Positions 45,076 through 54,421 of a stretch of DNA of 64,000 nt are shown here, one piece after another. The first letter of the stretch is position 1; every line of letters starts with the position of its first letter. The DNA comes from Anaerolineaceae bacterium (GTDB lineage Bacteria > Chloroflexota > Anaerolineae > Aggregatilineales > Phototrophicaceae). The DNA is taken from contig JACKCH010000021.1 of assembly GCA_020634115.1 (NCBI GenBank), positions 34,771-98,770 on the forward strand, given 5' to 3'. The notes beneath the pieces were generated by a model. It saw nothing but the letters and a program-made list of their open reading frames with translations, did no database searches and was not told the DNA's origin. The position numbers were made by a program, and so were the translations under genes.

Positions 45076-45351
45076 ATGGAAATGTTTAATCCCTTTACGG
45101 TCGACCACATTGGCCCCAGTGTTATTCGCGAGCGCTCGGCTAATGGAAAACTGGTCATCTTCGCGGTTCATAATGGTCGTGACGAAACCGTGGATACCTG
45201 GGCCAACCCCCGGTCATCTCGCCCAGAGCAGCACATCCCTCTCCCCACCGGGTCTTCACCACCGACTGGCCCAGCCGTAAACGCTGCCGCCATTGCATAC
45301 CGGCCCGGTTTAAATGTCCCGCTGAACACCAACGGCGCTTCATACAGGTAA
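45076..45351 (+). CDS. Hypothetical protein, possibly truncated
   Basis: 91 residues from ATG 45076, with AAGGAA upstream and a TATAAT-type promoter further up. The first ~42 residues (VDHIGPSVIRERSANGKLVI, FAVHNGRDETVDTW) look like a real globular start, similar in rhythm to SpoIIAA/STAS-like domains; the rest is low-complexity and overlaps the minus-strand ORF at 45168. The gene may have lost its C-terminus. No firm family. Confidence 0.35.
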   Translation: MEMFNPFTVDHIGPSVIRERSANGKLVIFAVHNGRDETVDTWANPRSSRPEQHIPLPTGSSPPTGPAVNAAAIAYRPGLNVPLNTNGASYR

Positions 45352-45533
45352 TCCAACGCCCAGGCGTATTCCTGCTGGACGTCCCAGAAGTGGTTATCGC
45401 GCCTTCCGCATCCGGCACGAGACTGCTGAAAATCCACGTGATCCTTCTGGTTTGGGGGGCCAGCATTTCCGGCAGCACTTGTAGCACTCAACACCAATCC
45501 AACGAGCATAATCCAGAACCCACGATGCATCAT
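45168..45533 (-). CDS. Hypothetical secreted protein
   Basis: 121 residues. A signal-like start MLVGLVLSATSAAGNAG follows AGGGGGT and ATG 45533. The remainder (HFWDVQQEYAWALDYLYEAP) may be globular, but the C-terminal third overlaps the plus-strand ORF at 45076, so at least one of the two is truncated or spurious. Its first bases lie 17 bases from the left end of MITE-like copy 3. No family recognised. Confidence 0.35.
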   Translation of the reverse strand: MMHRGFWIMLVGLVLSATSAAGNAGPPNQKDHVDFQQSRAGCGRRDNHFWDVQQEYAWALDYLYEAPLVFSGTFKPGRYAMAAAFTAGPVGGEDPVGRGMCCSGRDDRGLAQVSTVSSRPL

Positions 45534-45550
45534 TTTTACCCCCTGTGTCT

Positions 45551-45755
45551 TATATACGCTTTATGTGATTCAGGTTCGGATAAAGTCTCTCCGGTCAAGC
45601 ATGGCGAGTCGTCAGTTATCAGCTATCAAGAAAAGATCGTCCGATAGCCTGATAGCGGGTTGGCTAAAGTGCTAACCGGCTAAGATGCTAACTAAAGGCA
45701 GCAGCCAGTGGCCCGAAAAATAGCGTGTCCTTATTTCACCTAAAGCGCATATCTC
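45551..45755 (+). repeat. MITE-like element, copy 3
   Basis: About 200 bp between terminal inverted repeats TATATACGCTTTATGTGATT (45551-45570) and TTATTTCACCTAAAGCGCATAT (45731-45752). Interior units GCGAGTCGTCAG, AAGAAAAGATCG and GCTAA iterations match copies 1 and 2. Confidence 0.65.
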
Positions 45756-45837
45756 TATCATACGCCAGGTGCGCTGCGGGTAGGAATAGCGTGGGGTAGT
45801 CACTCAATCTAGTGGGGTACAAGGTGAATTTAAATGC

Positions 45838-45864
45838 AAAAGAGCGGGTTCGACCCGCTCTTAT
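45838..45864 (-). terminator. Terminator of the OmpR-type regulator
   Basis: Minus strand reads AAGAGCGGGTCGAACCCGCTCTTTT: ten-base stem with a TCGA loop, followed by T residues. It lies 54 bases after the stop at 45918. Confidence 0.8.
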
Positions 45865-45917
45865 CACCCATATCTTACCGGGTGGATTGGCTCATTGTCC
45901 TGAACATCCGGCCTGCC

Positions 45918-46634
45918 CTACGCCATGCCACCCACCATCGTGTCCCGCAGGCGTACCTGCGCTTTAATCGTATAGCCGCGCCCGTGCCGGGACTGAATCA
46001 GGGTCGGATGATCGGGGTCTAATTCCAGCTTGCGCCGCAGGTTGCGAATATGGTTGCGTACCAATGCTGAGTCACCCGTGCCATCGGGATACTGCCAGAC
46101 GTAGGTCAGCAGGGTTTCGGTTGAATGCAGCTCGTGCGGTGAGTTGCACAGGAAAGAGAGCAAATCATACTCGACCCGCGTTAGCATCACCTGGCGCCCA
46201 TCCACCCTGGCCGTCAGCGCGTTGGGGTTAAGTTCGATCACCGGCATTTTGTCATTCTGGGTGATTGTGGCTCGGCGCAAATGCGCGCGGATACGGGCGG
46301 CCAGTTCCTTAATGATAAACGGTTTGTGTAAACAGTCGTCGCCACCTGCGCTCAGAACCTCAGCTGTTGTCAGCGTTGATTCCGCCCCCGATAGAAAGAT
46401 GACCGGGGTCATATAAGCCTGGGGATTCCGCCGGATTCGCCGACAGAGTGATAACCCATCGGGACTTTGTATACCGAGGTTAATCAAGCAGAGGTCAGGT
46501 CGTTCACGAACTACCAGGGTATAGGCATCGCGGTTGTTGTCTGTATACCGGACGGTGTACCCTTCGCGAACTAATAAAGACTTCATCATATCGAAGTCAT
46601 TTGTATCATAGTCAACAACGAGCAGTGTGGGCAT
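45918..46634 (-). CDS. OmpR-type regulator lacking phosphoacceptor Asp
   Basis: 238 residues: receiver domain (1-120) and winged-helix DNA-binding domain (130-228; VMLTRVEYDLLSFL, VRNHIRNLRRKLELD, SRHGRGYTIKA). In the receiver the phosphoacceptor position is Asn (CLINLGIQSPDG instead of LLDxxMPxxDG), and the acidic pair at the N-terminus is DYD. Switch Thr/Ser and the conserved Lys (HKPF) remain. Such atypical receivers generally signal without phosphorylation. No kinase gene is adjacent to it; the next gene upstream on this strand is a canonical regulator. Confidence 0.88.
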   Translation of the reverse strand: MPTLLVVDYDTNDFDMMKSLLVREGYTVRYTDNNRDAYTLVVRERPDLCLINLGIQSPDGLSLCRRIRRNPQAYMTPVIFLSGAESTLTTAEVLSAGGDDCLHKPFIIKELAARIRAHLRRATITQNDKMPVIELNPNALTARVDGRQVMLTRVEYDLLSFLCNSPHELHSTETLLTYVWQYPDGTGDSALVRNHIRNLRRKLELDPDHPTLIQSRHGRGYTIKAQVRLRDTMVGGMA

Positions 46635-46774
46635 GAATGTTCCCTTGGCCTATGCGTGAATCTTTATAACATCAGTATAACCTATCGTAGTTCTTTGAAA
46701 GGTTTATGGATGTGAATGTTTCATGAAATTAGCGCTTCTGTGAGGTTATACTAGGGAAAGCCGGGAGACATCCA

Positions 46775-46798
46775 ACAAAAAAGGGGCAACTGCCCCTT
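46775..46798 (-). terminator. Terminator of the kinase-regulator operon
   Basis: Minus strand AAGGGGCA GT TGCCCCTTTTTTG: eight-base stem (46781-46788 with 46791-46798) and a six-T tract, 28 bases after the stop of the regulator at 46826. Confidence 0.85.
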
Positions 46799-46825
46799 CA
46801 TTGTTCACTGTGAAGCTATATCAGA

Positions 46826-47512
46826 TCAGGCAGAGATCATGTACCCCACCCCATGAATCGTGCGAATATACTTGCGGTCAGCGGCTTGCTCAATTTTGGC
46901 ACGTAAGTTGCGGACATGCGCCCGTACCAGGTCCGGGTCGCCGGTATCCGGCGGGTATTCCCACACGACCTGGAGCAAGTGACCGGGGGACAGCGCACGA
47001 TTCGGGTTTTCCATCAGGTAACGCAGCAACCGATGTTCCGTCGCGGTCAATTGAATTCGGTAGCCGCGTATATCCACCTGGTAGGTATCGGAATCGAGCT
47101 TTAAATCCTGTAATTGAATGGTCGCGCCGTTTTCTGTGTCCCGTGTGCTGCGGCGCAGCAGCGCATGAATACGCGCCCGCAGTTCGGCCAGTTCAAAGGG
47201 CTTCACGACGTAATCATCTGCCCCAGCGTCCAGGCCGTCTACAATATCATCGGTACTGCCTTTGGCCGTCAGGAACAAAATCGGCAGCGACGCATAACGC
47301 GAGTCGCCACGGAGTCTGCGGCACAGTGCGATACCGTCCATACCCGGCATAATAATGTCCAGAATCATTATATCCGGCACGCGACGTTCGAGGAGTTCCA
47401 GCGCTTCCTGGGCTGAACTCGCCAGCCCCACGTCATAACTTTCACGTTCCAGAACACGTCCCAGTGTTTCCAAAACTTCAATATCATCATCTACTGCCAT
47501 GATATAGGGCAT
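46826..47512 (-). CDS. OmpR/PhoB-family response regulator
   Basis: 228 residues. Canonical receiver (AVDDDIEVLETL, phosphoacceptor in IMILDIIMPGMDG, Thr in FLTAKG, Lys in VVKPFE) joined to a winged helix with the recognition region DPDLVRAHVRNLRAKIEQ. It overlaps the kinase stop by TAATG, so kinase and regulator are translationally coupled and form a pair. The DNA targets are unknown. Its output domain resembles the neighbouring atypical regulator at 45918. Confidence 0.93.
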   Translation of the reverse strand: MPYIMAVDDDIEVLETLGRVLERESYDVGLASSAQEALELLERRVPDIMILDIIMPGMDGIALCRRLRGDSRYASLPILFLTAKGSTDDIVDGLDAGADDYVVKPFELAELRARIHALLRRSTRDTENGATIQLQDLKLDSDTYQVDIRGYRIQLTATEHRLLRYLMENPNRALSPGHLLQVVWEYPPDTGDPDLVRAHVRNLRAKIEQAADRKYIRTIHGVGYMISA

Positions 47513-50124
47513 TATGCACCACCTTTTCTGACAGGCAACAGCACCCGGAAGCGCGTCCCCTCATTAACCCGACTCGTTACTTCTATCGTACCGCCAATTC
47601 GCTCAACCACTTCACGGCAAATATGCAGACCCAGCCCGGTTCCCTGGCCCACCGGTTTTGTGGTAAAAAATGGCTTGAAAATCTCCTGCAGAATCTCTGG
47701 GGGGATGCCCGGCCCGTTATCCCAGACGATAATTTCCAGTGCGTTTTCGTCCGCCCGGTTGAGGTCTATCCCTATTTTAGCATCCTGTTGGCCGGAAATA
47801 GCATCATGCGCATTCAACAGCAGGTTGAGCCAGATGTCTTCCAATTGGCCGGAAATCGCCCATACCGGCGGCAGCGATTCGGATAGTAACGTGGGAATAA
47901 CCTGGATATTGTCGCGTTCGATGTGCGATTTAACTAATGATAGCACCCCTTCAATCGTCTCTGCCACGTCAATTGGTTCGTCCTGAGCGTTGTTATCCGT
48001 TGGGCGGGCAATCGCAAGCAGTCGTCGCGCCACGCTGGAAGCCCGCCGTCCGGCACGGGCAATCGCTTGCAGCGCCTTGTAATTGGGTGAATCCTCCGGT
48101 TCGTCCAGCAGCAGCATTTCCGAATCGACGGTAATCGTTGTGAGGGGGTTGTTGATCTGATGTGCGACCACCGCAGCCAGTTCACCCATCGCGGAAAGCC
48201 GGGCGGTCTGAACCAAACGGCTCTGTGTTTCTTTGAGTTCGATCAGGCTGGCTTCCAGGTCACGCACGAGAGTCGCGTTTTCCAGGGCAGTCGCCGCCTG
48301 CCCGACAATCGCCCGTCCCAGGTCAACCTCGCGGTTGCTAAAGGGGCGCCCGCGCCGCATGTCGGCCAGCACCACCAGCCCAACCGCGCCGCCGCGCTGT
48401 ACCAGTGGCAGCCCCAGCAGTGCCTTGCTGTGGGTCATATCCAGCAGCACCCGCGCGCCGGGTGGCATCATCTTGTTATCGGCCTGCATGTTGAGTGGGG
48501 TCTGGTTGCGGAGTGCCTCGAGTAGGTCGGGATAGCGTGAGGCGTCCAGTTCCGGGCTAGCCGTCCCCAACCATACGCTGTCCCCAACAGCCAGCGAGAT
48601 ATTCAACGAGTGACTTTCCGACGCCAGTGTGGAGAGTTCGCACCAGTCCGACCCAGCAATCCGGTTGAGTTCCATACCCATGCGCAGCGTGGAGCGTTCT
48701 TTGATTTGCGCATCCTGCTGATTGGAAAGCGTAACCAGCCCTTCCAAACTCATGTTGCGAATACGGGTGATGGTGTCGGTATCGGGCAGGGTTTCCGGCT
48801 GCGAAACATAAAACAATTGCACTGCACCCAAGAGCTGGCCGCCGCCGGAAATCGGCACGGTGATGACCATCTGGACGCCCTGTTGCGCCAAGTAGAAGGT
48901 CGCCGCTTCATCGCCGTTCGCCGGTTCGCTCACCAGCGGGCGGTCTTCAGCCAGCGCCGCATAGAGTGATTCCCACTGGCGCAGCGGGATGCGTTTGCCA
49001 TGACCTACCGGCCAGATCGTATAAAAATGCTGTGCCAGCGCCTGCAGGTGATTATCCTGCATATTCCACCAATAGATGATGACCTGCCCGACATTGACCA
49101 CCCGCGATAGCTGTTCGCAGATATTCGGCAGTGTCCGTTCCAGTGAGAGCGAGGCATTAACGACTTCACTGGCTTCGACCAGGCTTTGCAGTTCACGGGT
49201 GCGCGCCAGGGTTTCTTCGTGGACGCGGGCGTTTTCAATCGCAATCGCGGCGAAGGACGCCAGATTCAGCAGCAGTTCTTCGTAGCGGGGTTCAAACACC
49301 TTGTCTTTACTGCGGTTGTTCACACCCAGCACGCCGATGCGCTTGCCTTTGTACTGAATCGGCACGTACAGCAGGGCATTAACCAGGTATTCGGTTTTGA
49401 CTTTTTGCGGCCCCTGCGCCCCGATGATCGAGGATTTCCCGGTATGGAATACGTTCCCGGCAACGGTGTCATGCGTTTTCACCCGGAAGTTCCGGGCGAC
49501 TTCGACATCAATCCCGACTTTGGCGCGCAGGTAAAGCTGGTTGTCGTCGCCGTCCTCCGGCAGCAGAATCATGCCTTCTTCGGCGTTGGTCAGCCGTCGG
49601 GCCGCTTCCACCACCCGGTTCAGTACCTCGCTTAAGTCCAGCACCTCGGTTAGAGATCGGCTCAGTTCAAACAGGGTGCGGATTTCTTCGGCGCGGCGGG
49701 GGTCATCGCCCAGTGATAACTGCGGGGGATGCCCCTCAAGCGGCGGCTCTTCCACCGGGATCGGCAGGTGAAACAGAATAGCCATGTGCCGGTAAATCCC
49801 GGCTTCATCGCGGGGGATGAACGTCACGCCGGGGAAGTCGCGAATCGCCAAGTCAATGCCGTTGGAGCTCATCACCAGGAAGGGGACTTGGGGGTTGACG
49901 TCGGCCAGCAGCGCGAAAGACGGCTCCCCGGTAGCGCGGTCTACCAGCCCGTTTTCCATCAGCACGGCGTCGAACTCACCGTTTTCGAGGATATACATCC
50001 CGTCCAGGTGGCTGTAGGCGACCTGAATCGAGAATCCCTTGTTATGGAATGTCTGGCGTATCTGGCGTACGATGCCGTGATCGCCGGTAATCACCAGAAG
50101 CCGCTTGCTGTCCTGTGCTGTCAT
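47512..50124 (-). CDS. Soluble GAF sensor histidine kinase
   Basis: 870 residues with no membrane helix. The N-terminal ~115 residues resemble a receiver fold without the catalytic Asp (KRLLVITGDHGIVRQIR, FDAVLMENGLVD). Three GAF domains follow (about 150-300, 320-460 and 480-620), then HisKA with AHQINNPLTTI (phosphoacceptor His) and the HATPase domain (LNLLLNAHDAISGQ, DNGPGIPPE, FKPFFTTKPVGQGTGLGLH). The transmitter resembles the NtrB/AtoS class. Second gene of an operon PspA-like / kinase / regulator: one base separates it from the coiled-coil gene and it overlaps the regulator by TAATG. Confidence 0.92.
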   Translation of the reverse strand: MTAQDSKRLLVITGDHGIVRQIRQTFHNKGFSIQVAYSHLDGMYILENGEFDAVLMENGLVDRATGEPSFALLADVNPQVPFLVMSSNGIDLAIRDFPGVTFIPRDEAGIYRHMAILFHLPIPVEEPPLEGHPPQLSLGDDPRRAEEIRTLFELSRSLTEVLDLSEVLNRVVEAARRLTNAEEGMILLPEDGDDNQLYLRAKVGIDVEVARNFRVKTHDTVAGNVFHTGKSSIIGAQGPQKVKTEYLVNALLYVPIQYKGKRIGVLGVNNRSKDKVFEPRYEELLLNLASFAAIAIENARVHEETLARTRELQSLVEASEVVNASLSLERTLPNICEQLSRVVNVGQVIIYWWNMQDNHLQALAQHFYTIWPVGHGKRIPLRQWESLYAALAEDRPLVSEPANGDEAATFYLAQQGVQMVITVPISGGGQLLGAVQLFYVSQPETLPDTDTITRIRNMSLEGLVTLSNQQDAQIKERSTLRMGMELNRIAGSDWCELSTLASESHSLNISLAVGDSVWLGTASPELDASRYPDLLEALRNQTPLNMQADNKMMPPGARVLLDMTHSKALLGLPLVQRGGAVGLVVLADMRRGRPFSNREVDLGRAIVGQAATALENATLVRDLEASLIELKETQSRLVQTARLSAMGELAAVVAHQINNPLTTITVDSEMLLLDEPEDSPNYKALQAIARAGRRASSVARRLLAIARPTDNNAQDEPIDVAETIEGVLSLVKSHIERDNIQVIPTLLSESLPPVWAISGQLEDIWLNLLLNAHDAISGQQDAKIGIDLNRADENALEIIVWDNGPGIPPEILQEIFKPFFTTKPVGQGTGLGLHICREVVERIGGTIEVTSRVNEGTRFRVLLPVRKGGA

Positions 50125-50125
50125 A

Positions 50126-50785
50126 TCACTTGCTCAGTCGTTGTCGTCGCGCGGCCAGATCATCCTCGACGGCCTGGTCGTCCGCCACATCCGCCGCCTG
50201 TTGCCCCACCGTTTCGCCGGTCATGACCTCGCTTTTGCTGGCGATCAGGTCGCCCATCTGGGTGATTTTCTCGCGGGCGTCGCGCAGCACGTCCGAAAGC
50301 ACCGGCCCGGATTTCGACTCGGCGTTTTCCGGGGGCGGGGCGGGCTGCGCCTCGGCTTCTGCCCGGCGGGCGTCGGCTACGGCGGCATCCAGCATGTTGA
50401 CGCGCTGGATGAGTTCCTGCGTCACGCTCTGGTGGTCGCGCAGGTCAGCCTGCGCCATCGCCAACCGCTGCTGGGCGCGCTGCATCTGTTCGACGGCGTA
50501 GCGGGCGTTGGCGTCGTTCCCGGCCTGCACGTCGGAGTCGGCCTGTTGATCCCATCGGGCGACTTCGGCTTCCAGCGCGTTGACCTGCTGGCGGAGTTCG
50601 TCCTCGTAGGCCAGCGCGTCGTTGATGCGTGTCCGCAGGGTGTCAATCTCACGGTCTACGTCTTTGCCGAGTTTATGCGGGTCGAGGCGGGCGCGGCGCG
50701 GCTTACCGGGCAGGATGTCCTCGCCCAGGGCATCGGCCACGCTGACTTTAATGAGTGTGTTGAGCTTTTTAAACAAATCGTCCAT
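50126..50785 (-). CDS. PspA/IM30-like coiled-coil protein
   Basis: 219 residues, almost wholly helical. The N-terminus MDDLFKKLNTLIKVSVADALG recalls the amphipathic membrane-binding helix of PspA/Vipp1, and the central part (DREIDTLRTRINDALAYEDE, QVNALEAEVARWDQQ) forms a long coiled coil of the same spacing. The last 60 residues are Ala/Glu/Pro-rich and atypical. PspA proteins protect the membrane under stress; the operon with a sensor kinase and regulator would fit an envelope stress response, which is inference. Confidence 0.65.
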   Translation of the reverse strand: MDDLFKKLNTLIKVSVADALGEDILPGKPRRARLDPHKLGKDVDREIDTLRTRINDALAYEDELRQQVNALEAEVARWDQQADSDVQAGNDANARYAVEQMQRAQQRLAMAQADLRDHQSVTQELIQRVNMLDAAVADARRAEAEAQPAPPPENAESKSGPVLSDVLRDAREKITQMGDLIASKSEVMTGETVGQQAADVADDQAVEDDLAARRQRLSK

Positions 50786-50864
50786 AAGCCTATTTTACCT
50801 TTTTCACAACTTTTTTGGCAACCAGCAAAAAAGGCCCAGTCAATCATGGCGGTGAATGCAGGTT

Positions 50865-50890
50865 GTAGGGACAATGCCTGCATTGTCCGC
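50865..50890. repeat. Dispersed GTAGGG palindrome
   Basis: GTAGGGACAATG CCTG CATTGTCCGC. Arms ACAATG/CATTGT are perfect. Same outer motif as 18649 but different arms. Confidence 0.65.
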
Positions 50891-50905
50891 TTCACTCCCT
50901 CGGCG

Positions 50906-53534
50906 CTACCCCCGACCCCGGCCATTCCGCTCCCACTCTTCCACTGCCGCCAGCGCCTCTGGCGTGCCGATCTGTTGCAGGGCGCGAGCAGCCTCAACGC
51001 AGACACGGCTATTCATAGTCCAATCCGTATCCGCCAACCGTTCAGCGAGGGCAGATACGGCGCGAGGGTCGCCCAACTGCCCCAACGCGAGGGCGGCGGC
51101 ACTGCGAACAGCTGCATTCATGTCCGCCAGGGTGGTGATGAGGGGATCAACGGCGCGGGGGTCGCCCAACTTTCCCAACGCCTCGGCGGTGGCACTGCTA
51201 ACAAACCAATTCGTGTCCGCCAGGGCGGTGATGAGAGGGTCAACAGTGCGGGGGTCGCCCAACTGCCCCAACGCCTTGGCAGCGGCATTGCGAACATAGG
51301 CGTTCCCATGCCCGAAAGCACGCAACAAGGGCTGCAAAGCCGGGTCGCCCAACTTTCCCAACGCATCAGCGGCGGCACTGCGAACATCTACATTCATGTC
51401 GGCCAGGGCAGTGATGAGAGGGGCAATGGCGCGGGGGTCGCCCAACTTTCCTAACGCATCAGCGGCGGCACTGCGAACATCGCTGTTTGGTTCCGCCAGG
51501 GCAGTGATAAGGTGAGTAATGGCGCGGGGATCACCTAACTTGCCCAATGCCCCGGCGGCGACACAGCGAACAAACCAATTCGTGCCCGCCAGAGCGGTGA
51601 TAAGTGGCTCGACGGCACAAGCATCGCCTAATTCTCCTAAGGCACCGGCGGCGAAACTACGAACCCGTATATCTGTATCCGCCAGGGCAGTGATAAGGTG
51701 AGTAATGGCGCGGGGATCACCTAACTTGCCCAATGCCCTGGCGGCAACACAGCGAACACTCGCGTCTGGAGCACGCAGGGCGGTGATGAGGGATTCTATG
51801 TCGCGGATATCGTCCAATAATTTGCCCAACGCATCGGCTGTTGCATGGTGAACCCATTTATCCGTATCTGCCAGAGCAGCCATGAGGGGGGCAACGGCGC
51901 GAGAGTCGCCCAAGCCGCCTAGTGCCTTCGCGGGGGAAGGGTGCCACACACTTTCAGGATAAATAGTCGCATCCTCAAGATGGGTCATGCTGTAGGCATA
52001 AGCCAAGTGGTCGCGCAGTAGCAGGTGCAAGAAACCGTGTGTTTCGTCGTCCCGCTTGTAGAGGATGTGCAGCTCGCGGGCCAGGGCGCAGAAAGTATCA
52101 ATTTCACTATCTTCTATATGGTGAGAGAAATCATGGCGAACCAGGACGTTTTCGGCAATATAACTACCGGGCAATCCCGTACCATCATCCCGCGTCCCCC
52201 CACACACATTAATCATGGCGGCGTGGCCGAGGACTTCCAGCACTTTTTCCAGCGCGAAGGGCATTTCCTTGCCCTGGTCAGCGCGGCGGCGGGCCTCGTA
52301 ATTGTAGCTGGTCGTGATGTACTGGCTGAAAATCGCGTCGCGCAGCGCCCCGGCTTGCAGGCTACCCAGGCCTTGCAGGTCGGCGGGCGCGTCCCGGTAG
52401 CCGAAGGCAATCAGCCGCAGCAGCAGCGGTGAACGGCAGATGTCCAGCAGGTCAGTGTCGTCCATCACGGCGGTCTGCACCGTCGGGAAGTTATTCAAAT
52501 ACCCGCGAATCTGGTCATCGTTCAGATGGTGTAACTGCACCGCGCCCATCTCCGCGAACAGTTCACCAATCGCCGCGTAATCCTTCACGCGGCAGGTGAT
52601 GAGCACGTCGTTGCCACTGTCCACCGCCCACTGTACCTGCGCCATGAAACGCTGGCGCGGGTCATACGTGCCTTCTTCCGGTTTTTGCGGATTAATCGGG
52701 CGGCTGCTCCCCAGCTCATCCAGGCCGTCCAGAATCAGGGCAGCCTCGCCATGTTCGATGTAGCGCGTGATGGCTGGTGGAGTTGGTATTTCTCGGCGAA
52801 CCACTCCGATAGGGGCTTATCGGCGTAGGGTCCCACTGGGCGATAGACGTATAAAACGGCATCCGCTGGTTCGGGTCACGCACGTAGGCGGCGATGAGGT
52901 TCTGCGCGTGCAGCAGCATGGTGGTTTGCCCGCGCCGGGTCGCCCAACAGCAGGACACGCCCCTTGTACTGCGCCCAGGCGTCTTCCAGCGAGCAGGCTT
53001 CGTTTTTCCCGGCGTCTCGACCATGCGAATGAAAATCGCATCGGCTTCGGGCTGGATGTACTTCTCTTTCACTTCACCTGTGATGTCTATGAAGGTGACT
53101 TTCTCCGTCGCAAAGTGGATCGCCCGGTCAAATTCGCGGTAGACCGTCCGTAGGTGGAGGTAATACCGCTGCCAGGCCGGGGCTTCGTCCGGTGGGATGT
53201 ACTGTACGGCGTGGACGGCCTTGTAAAAGTCGTGGTATTTTTCCGCGATTTTTGTCTTGTCCACGTTTTTGACAATGACCGGGATGATCGGTTTTTCCGC
53301 CTCCCGCGCCCACATCCATTCCTGCTGGCAGTAATCCGACGTGATGCTGGCGGGCGTGATGAGGAAGCAGAACACCGCCGACTCCTGGATGGCTCCCCGG
53401 ATTTTCTTTTCCCACTCCCCGGCGGCGCGGTTGCCGTGCTGGTCGAAGTACGCCCGTTTGAGGCTGGTTTTGAGCGATTGGGCAGCGTCCAGGCCGTCAG
53501 TGTGCGCGTAGCTGATAAAGGCGTCGTAATCCAT
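50906..53534 (-). pseudogene. TIR-NACHT-HEAT protein gene, interrupted by frameshifts
   Basis: One gene of about 870 residues, read in pieces. From ATG 53534: a TIR domain (DAFISYAHTDG, catalytic-type Glu in SDYCQQEWMWA, IIPVIVKN). Next comes a NACHT-type NTPase with Walker A near 52940 and Walker B ALILDGLDELGSS near residue 30 of the downstream frame. At least twelve HEAT repeats with LGDPRA and AALALGKLG-type units then run to the stop. Frame is lost near 53005, within Walker A (52922-52943) and near 52830, each explained by one missing base in a short G, C or A run, so sequence error is a serious alternative to a real pseudogene. TIR domains of this type cleave NAD, and STAND NTPases with repeat sensors act in phage defence. 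Confidence 0.8.
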
Positions 53535-53677
53535 GCGTTGTCCCCGCGTGATGTGGTGATATTCTAATCTTATCGGGGATAGGACGGCGGTGCAATCGGT
53601 TGAAGGGGGCGCATTCAGAATCGGGCGCTTTTGTGCTACAGTAGGGGCATACTGGCAGCCGGATTGAAGGATCGTAA

Positions 53678-54421
53678 ATGACTATCGAATCGGAAAAAGA
53701 CCTGCTCGGTCTGATGAAAATCGGGAAAATCGTCGGCACGGCGCGGAACCTGATGCTGGAACAGGTGCGCCCCGGCATCACCACCGCCGAACTGGACGCG
53801 ATTGGCGCGGACTACCTGCGGTCACACGGCGCCCGCTCCGCACCGATCCTCACCTACAAGTTCCCCGGCGTGACCTGCATCAGCATCAACGACGAAGCCG
53901 CGCATGGGATTCCCGGCAGCCGGGTGATTCAGGCGGGAGACCTGGTGAATGTGGATGTTTCCGCCGAGTTGGACGGCTATTTCGCGGACACTGGGGCGAG
54001 CATCGCCGTGCCGCCCACCACGCCGGTACAGCAGCAGTTGGTTGATTGCGCCCAGACCGCCCTGGAACGCGGGTTGGCCGCCGCCACCGCCGGGAAGCCC
54101 ATCTCCGATATTGGCCGGGCGATGGAAGGCCACGTCAAACGCTGCGGGTTCAAGATTATCCGCGACCTGCCGGGGCATGGAGTGGGGCGCAAACTGCATG
54201 AAGCGCCGAGCGTGCCGGGGTTCTACAACAAGAAGGCCAAAACGCTCATGAAAGAAGGCATGGTGTTCACCATTGAGCCGTTCGTCTCGCTCAAGTCCAG
54301 CCACATTTTCACGGCGGAGGATAACTGGACGCTCAAGACGATGGACGGCAGCCTGGCCGCGCAGTTCGAGCATACGATTGTCATCACCAACGGCAGCCCG
54401 ATTCTGGTGACGGCGGTCTAG
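53678..54421 (+). CDS. map: Methionine aminopeptidase, type I
   Basis: 247 residues, normal for type I MetAP; removes initiator Met from nascent proteins. Metal ligands: Asp in VNVDVSAELDGYFADTG (two), His in LPGHGVGRKLHE, Glu in FTIEPFVSLK and Glu in AQFEHTIVIT. GAAGGATCGTAA precedes ATG 53678. No neighbouring secY, adk or infA cluster is present, so this may be an extra copy, as several bacteria have two. It shares the pita-bread fold with the M24 gene at 177 but is a different subfamily. Confidence 0.93.
   Translation: MTIESEKDLLGLMKIGKIVGTARNLMLEQVRPGITTAELDAIGADYLRSHGARSAPILTYKFPGVTCISINDEAAHGIPGSRVIQAGDLVNVDVSAELDGYFADTGASIAVPPTTPVQQQLVDCAQTALERGLAAATAGKPISDIGRAMEGHVKRCGFKIIRDLPGHGVGRKLHEAPSVPGFYNKKAKTLMKEGMVFTIEPFVSLKSSHIFTAEDNWTLKTMDGSLAAQFEHTIVITNGSPILVTAV

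Noticed and set aside
45838..45864. GGTTCGA sequence resembling a tRNA T-arm
   Set aside because: It is the loop of a perfect hairpin with T tract, placed as a terminator; no acceptor or anticodon arms around it.
50105..51454. Long plus-strand open frame opposite the PspA-like and HEAT-repeat genes
   Set aside because: It mirrors the regular HEAT repeats and high-GC codons of the minus strand; no ribosome site and no recognisable domain.
51047..51780. Regular 93-base repeats that could suggest a CRISPR or satellite array
   Set aside because: They code in frame for HEAT repeats and have no unique spacers.
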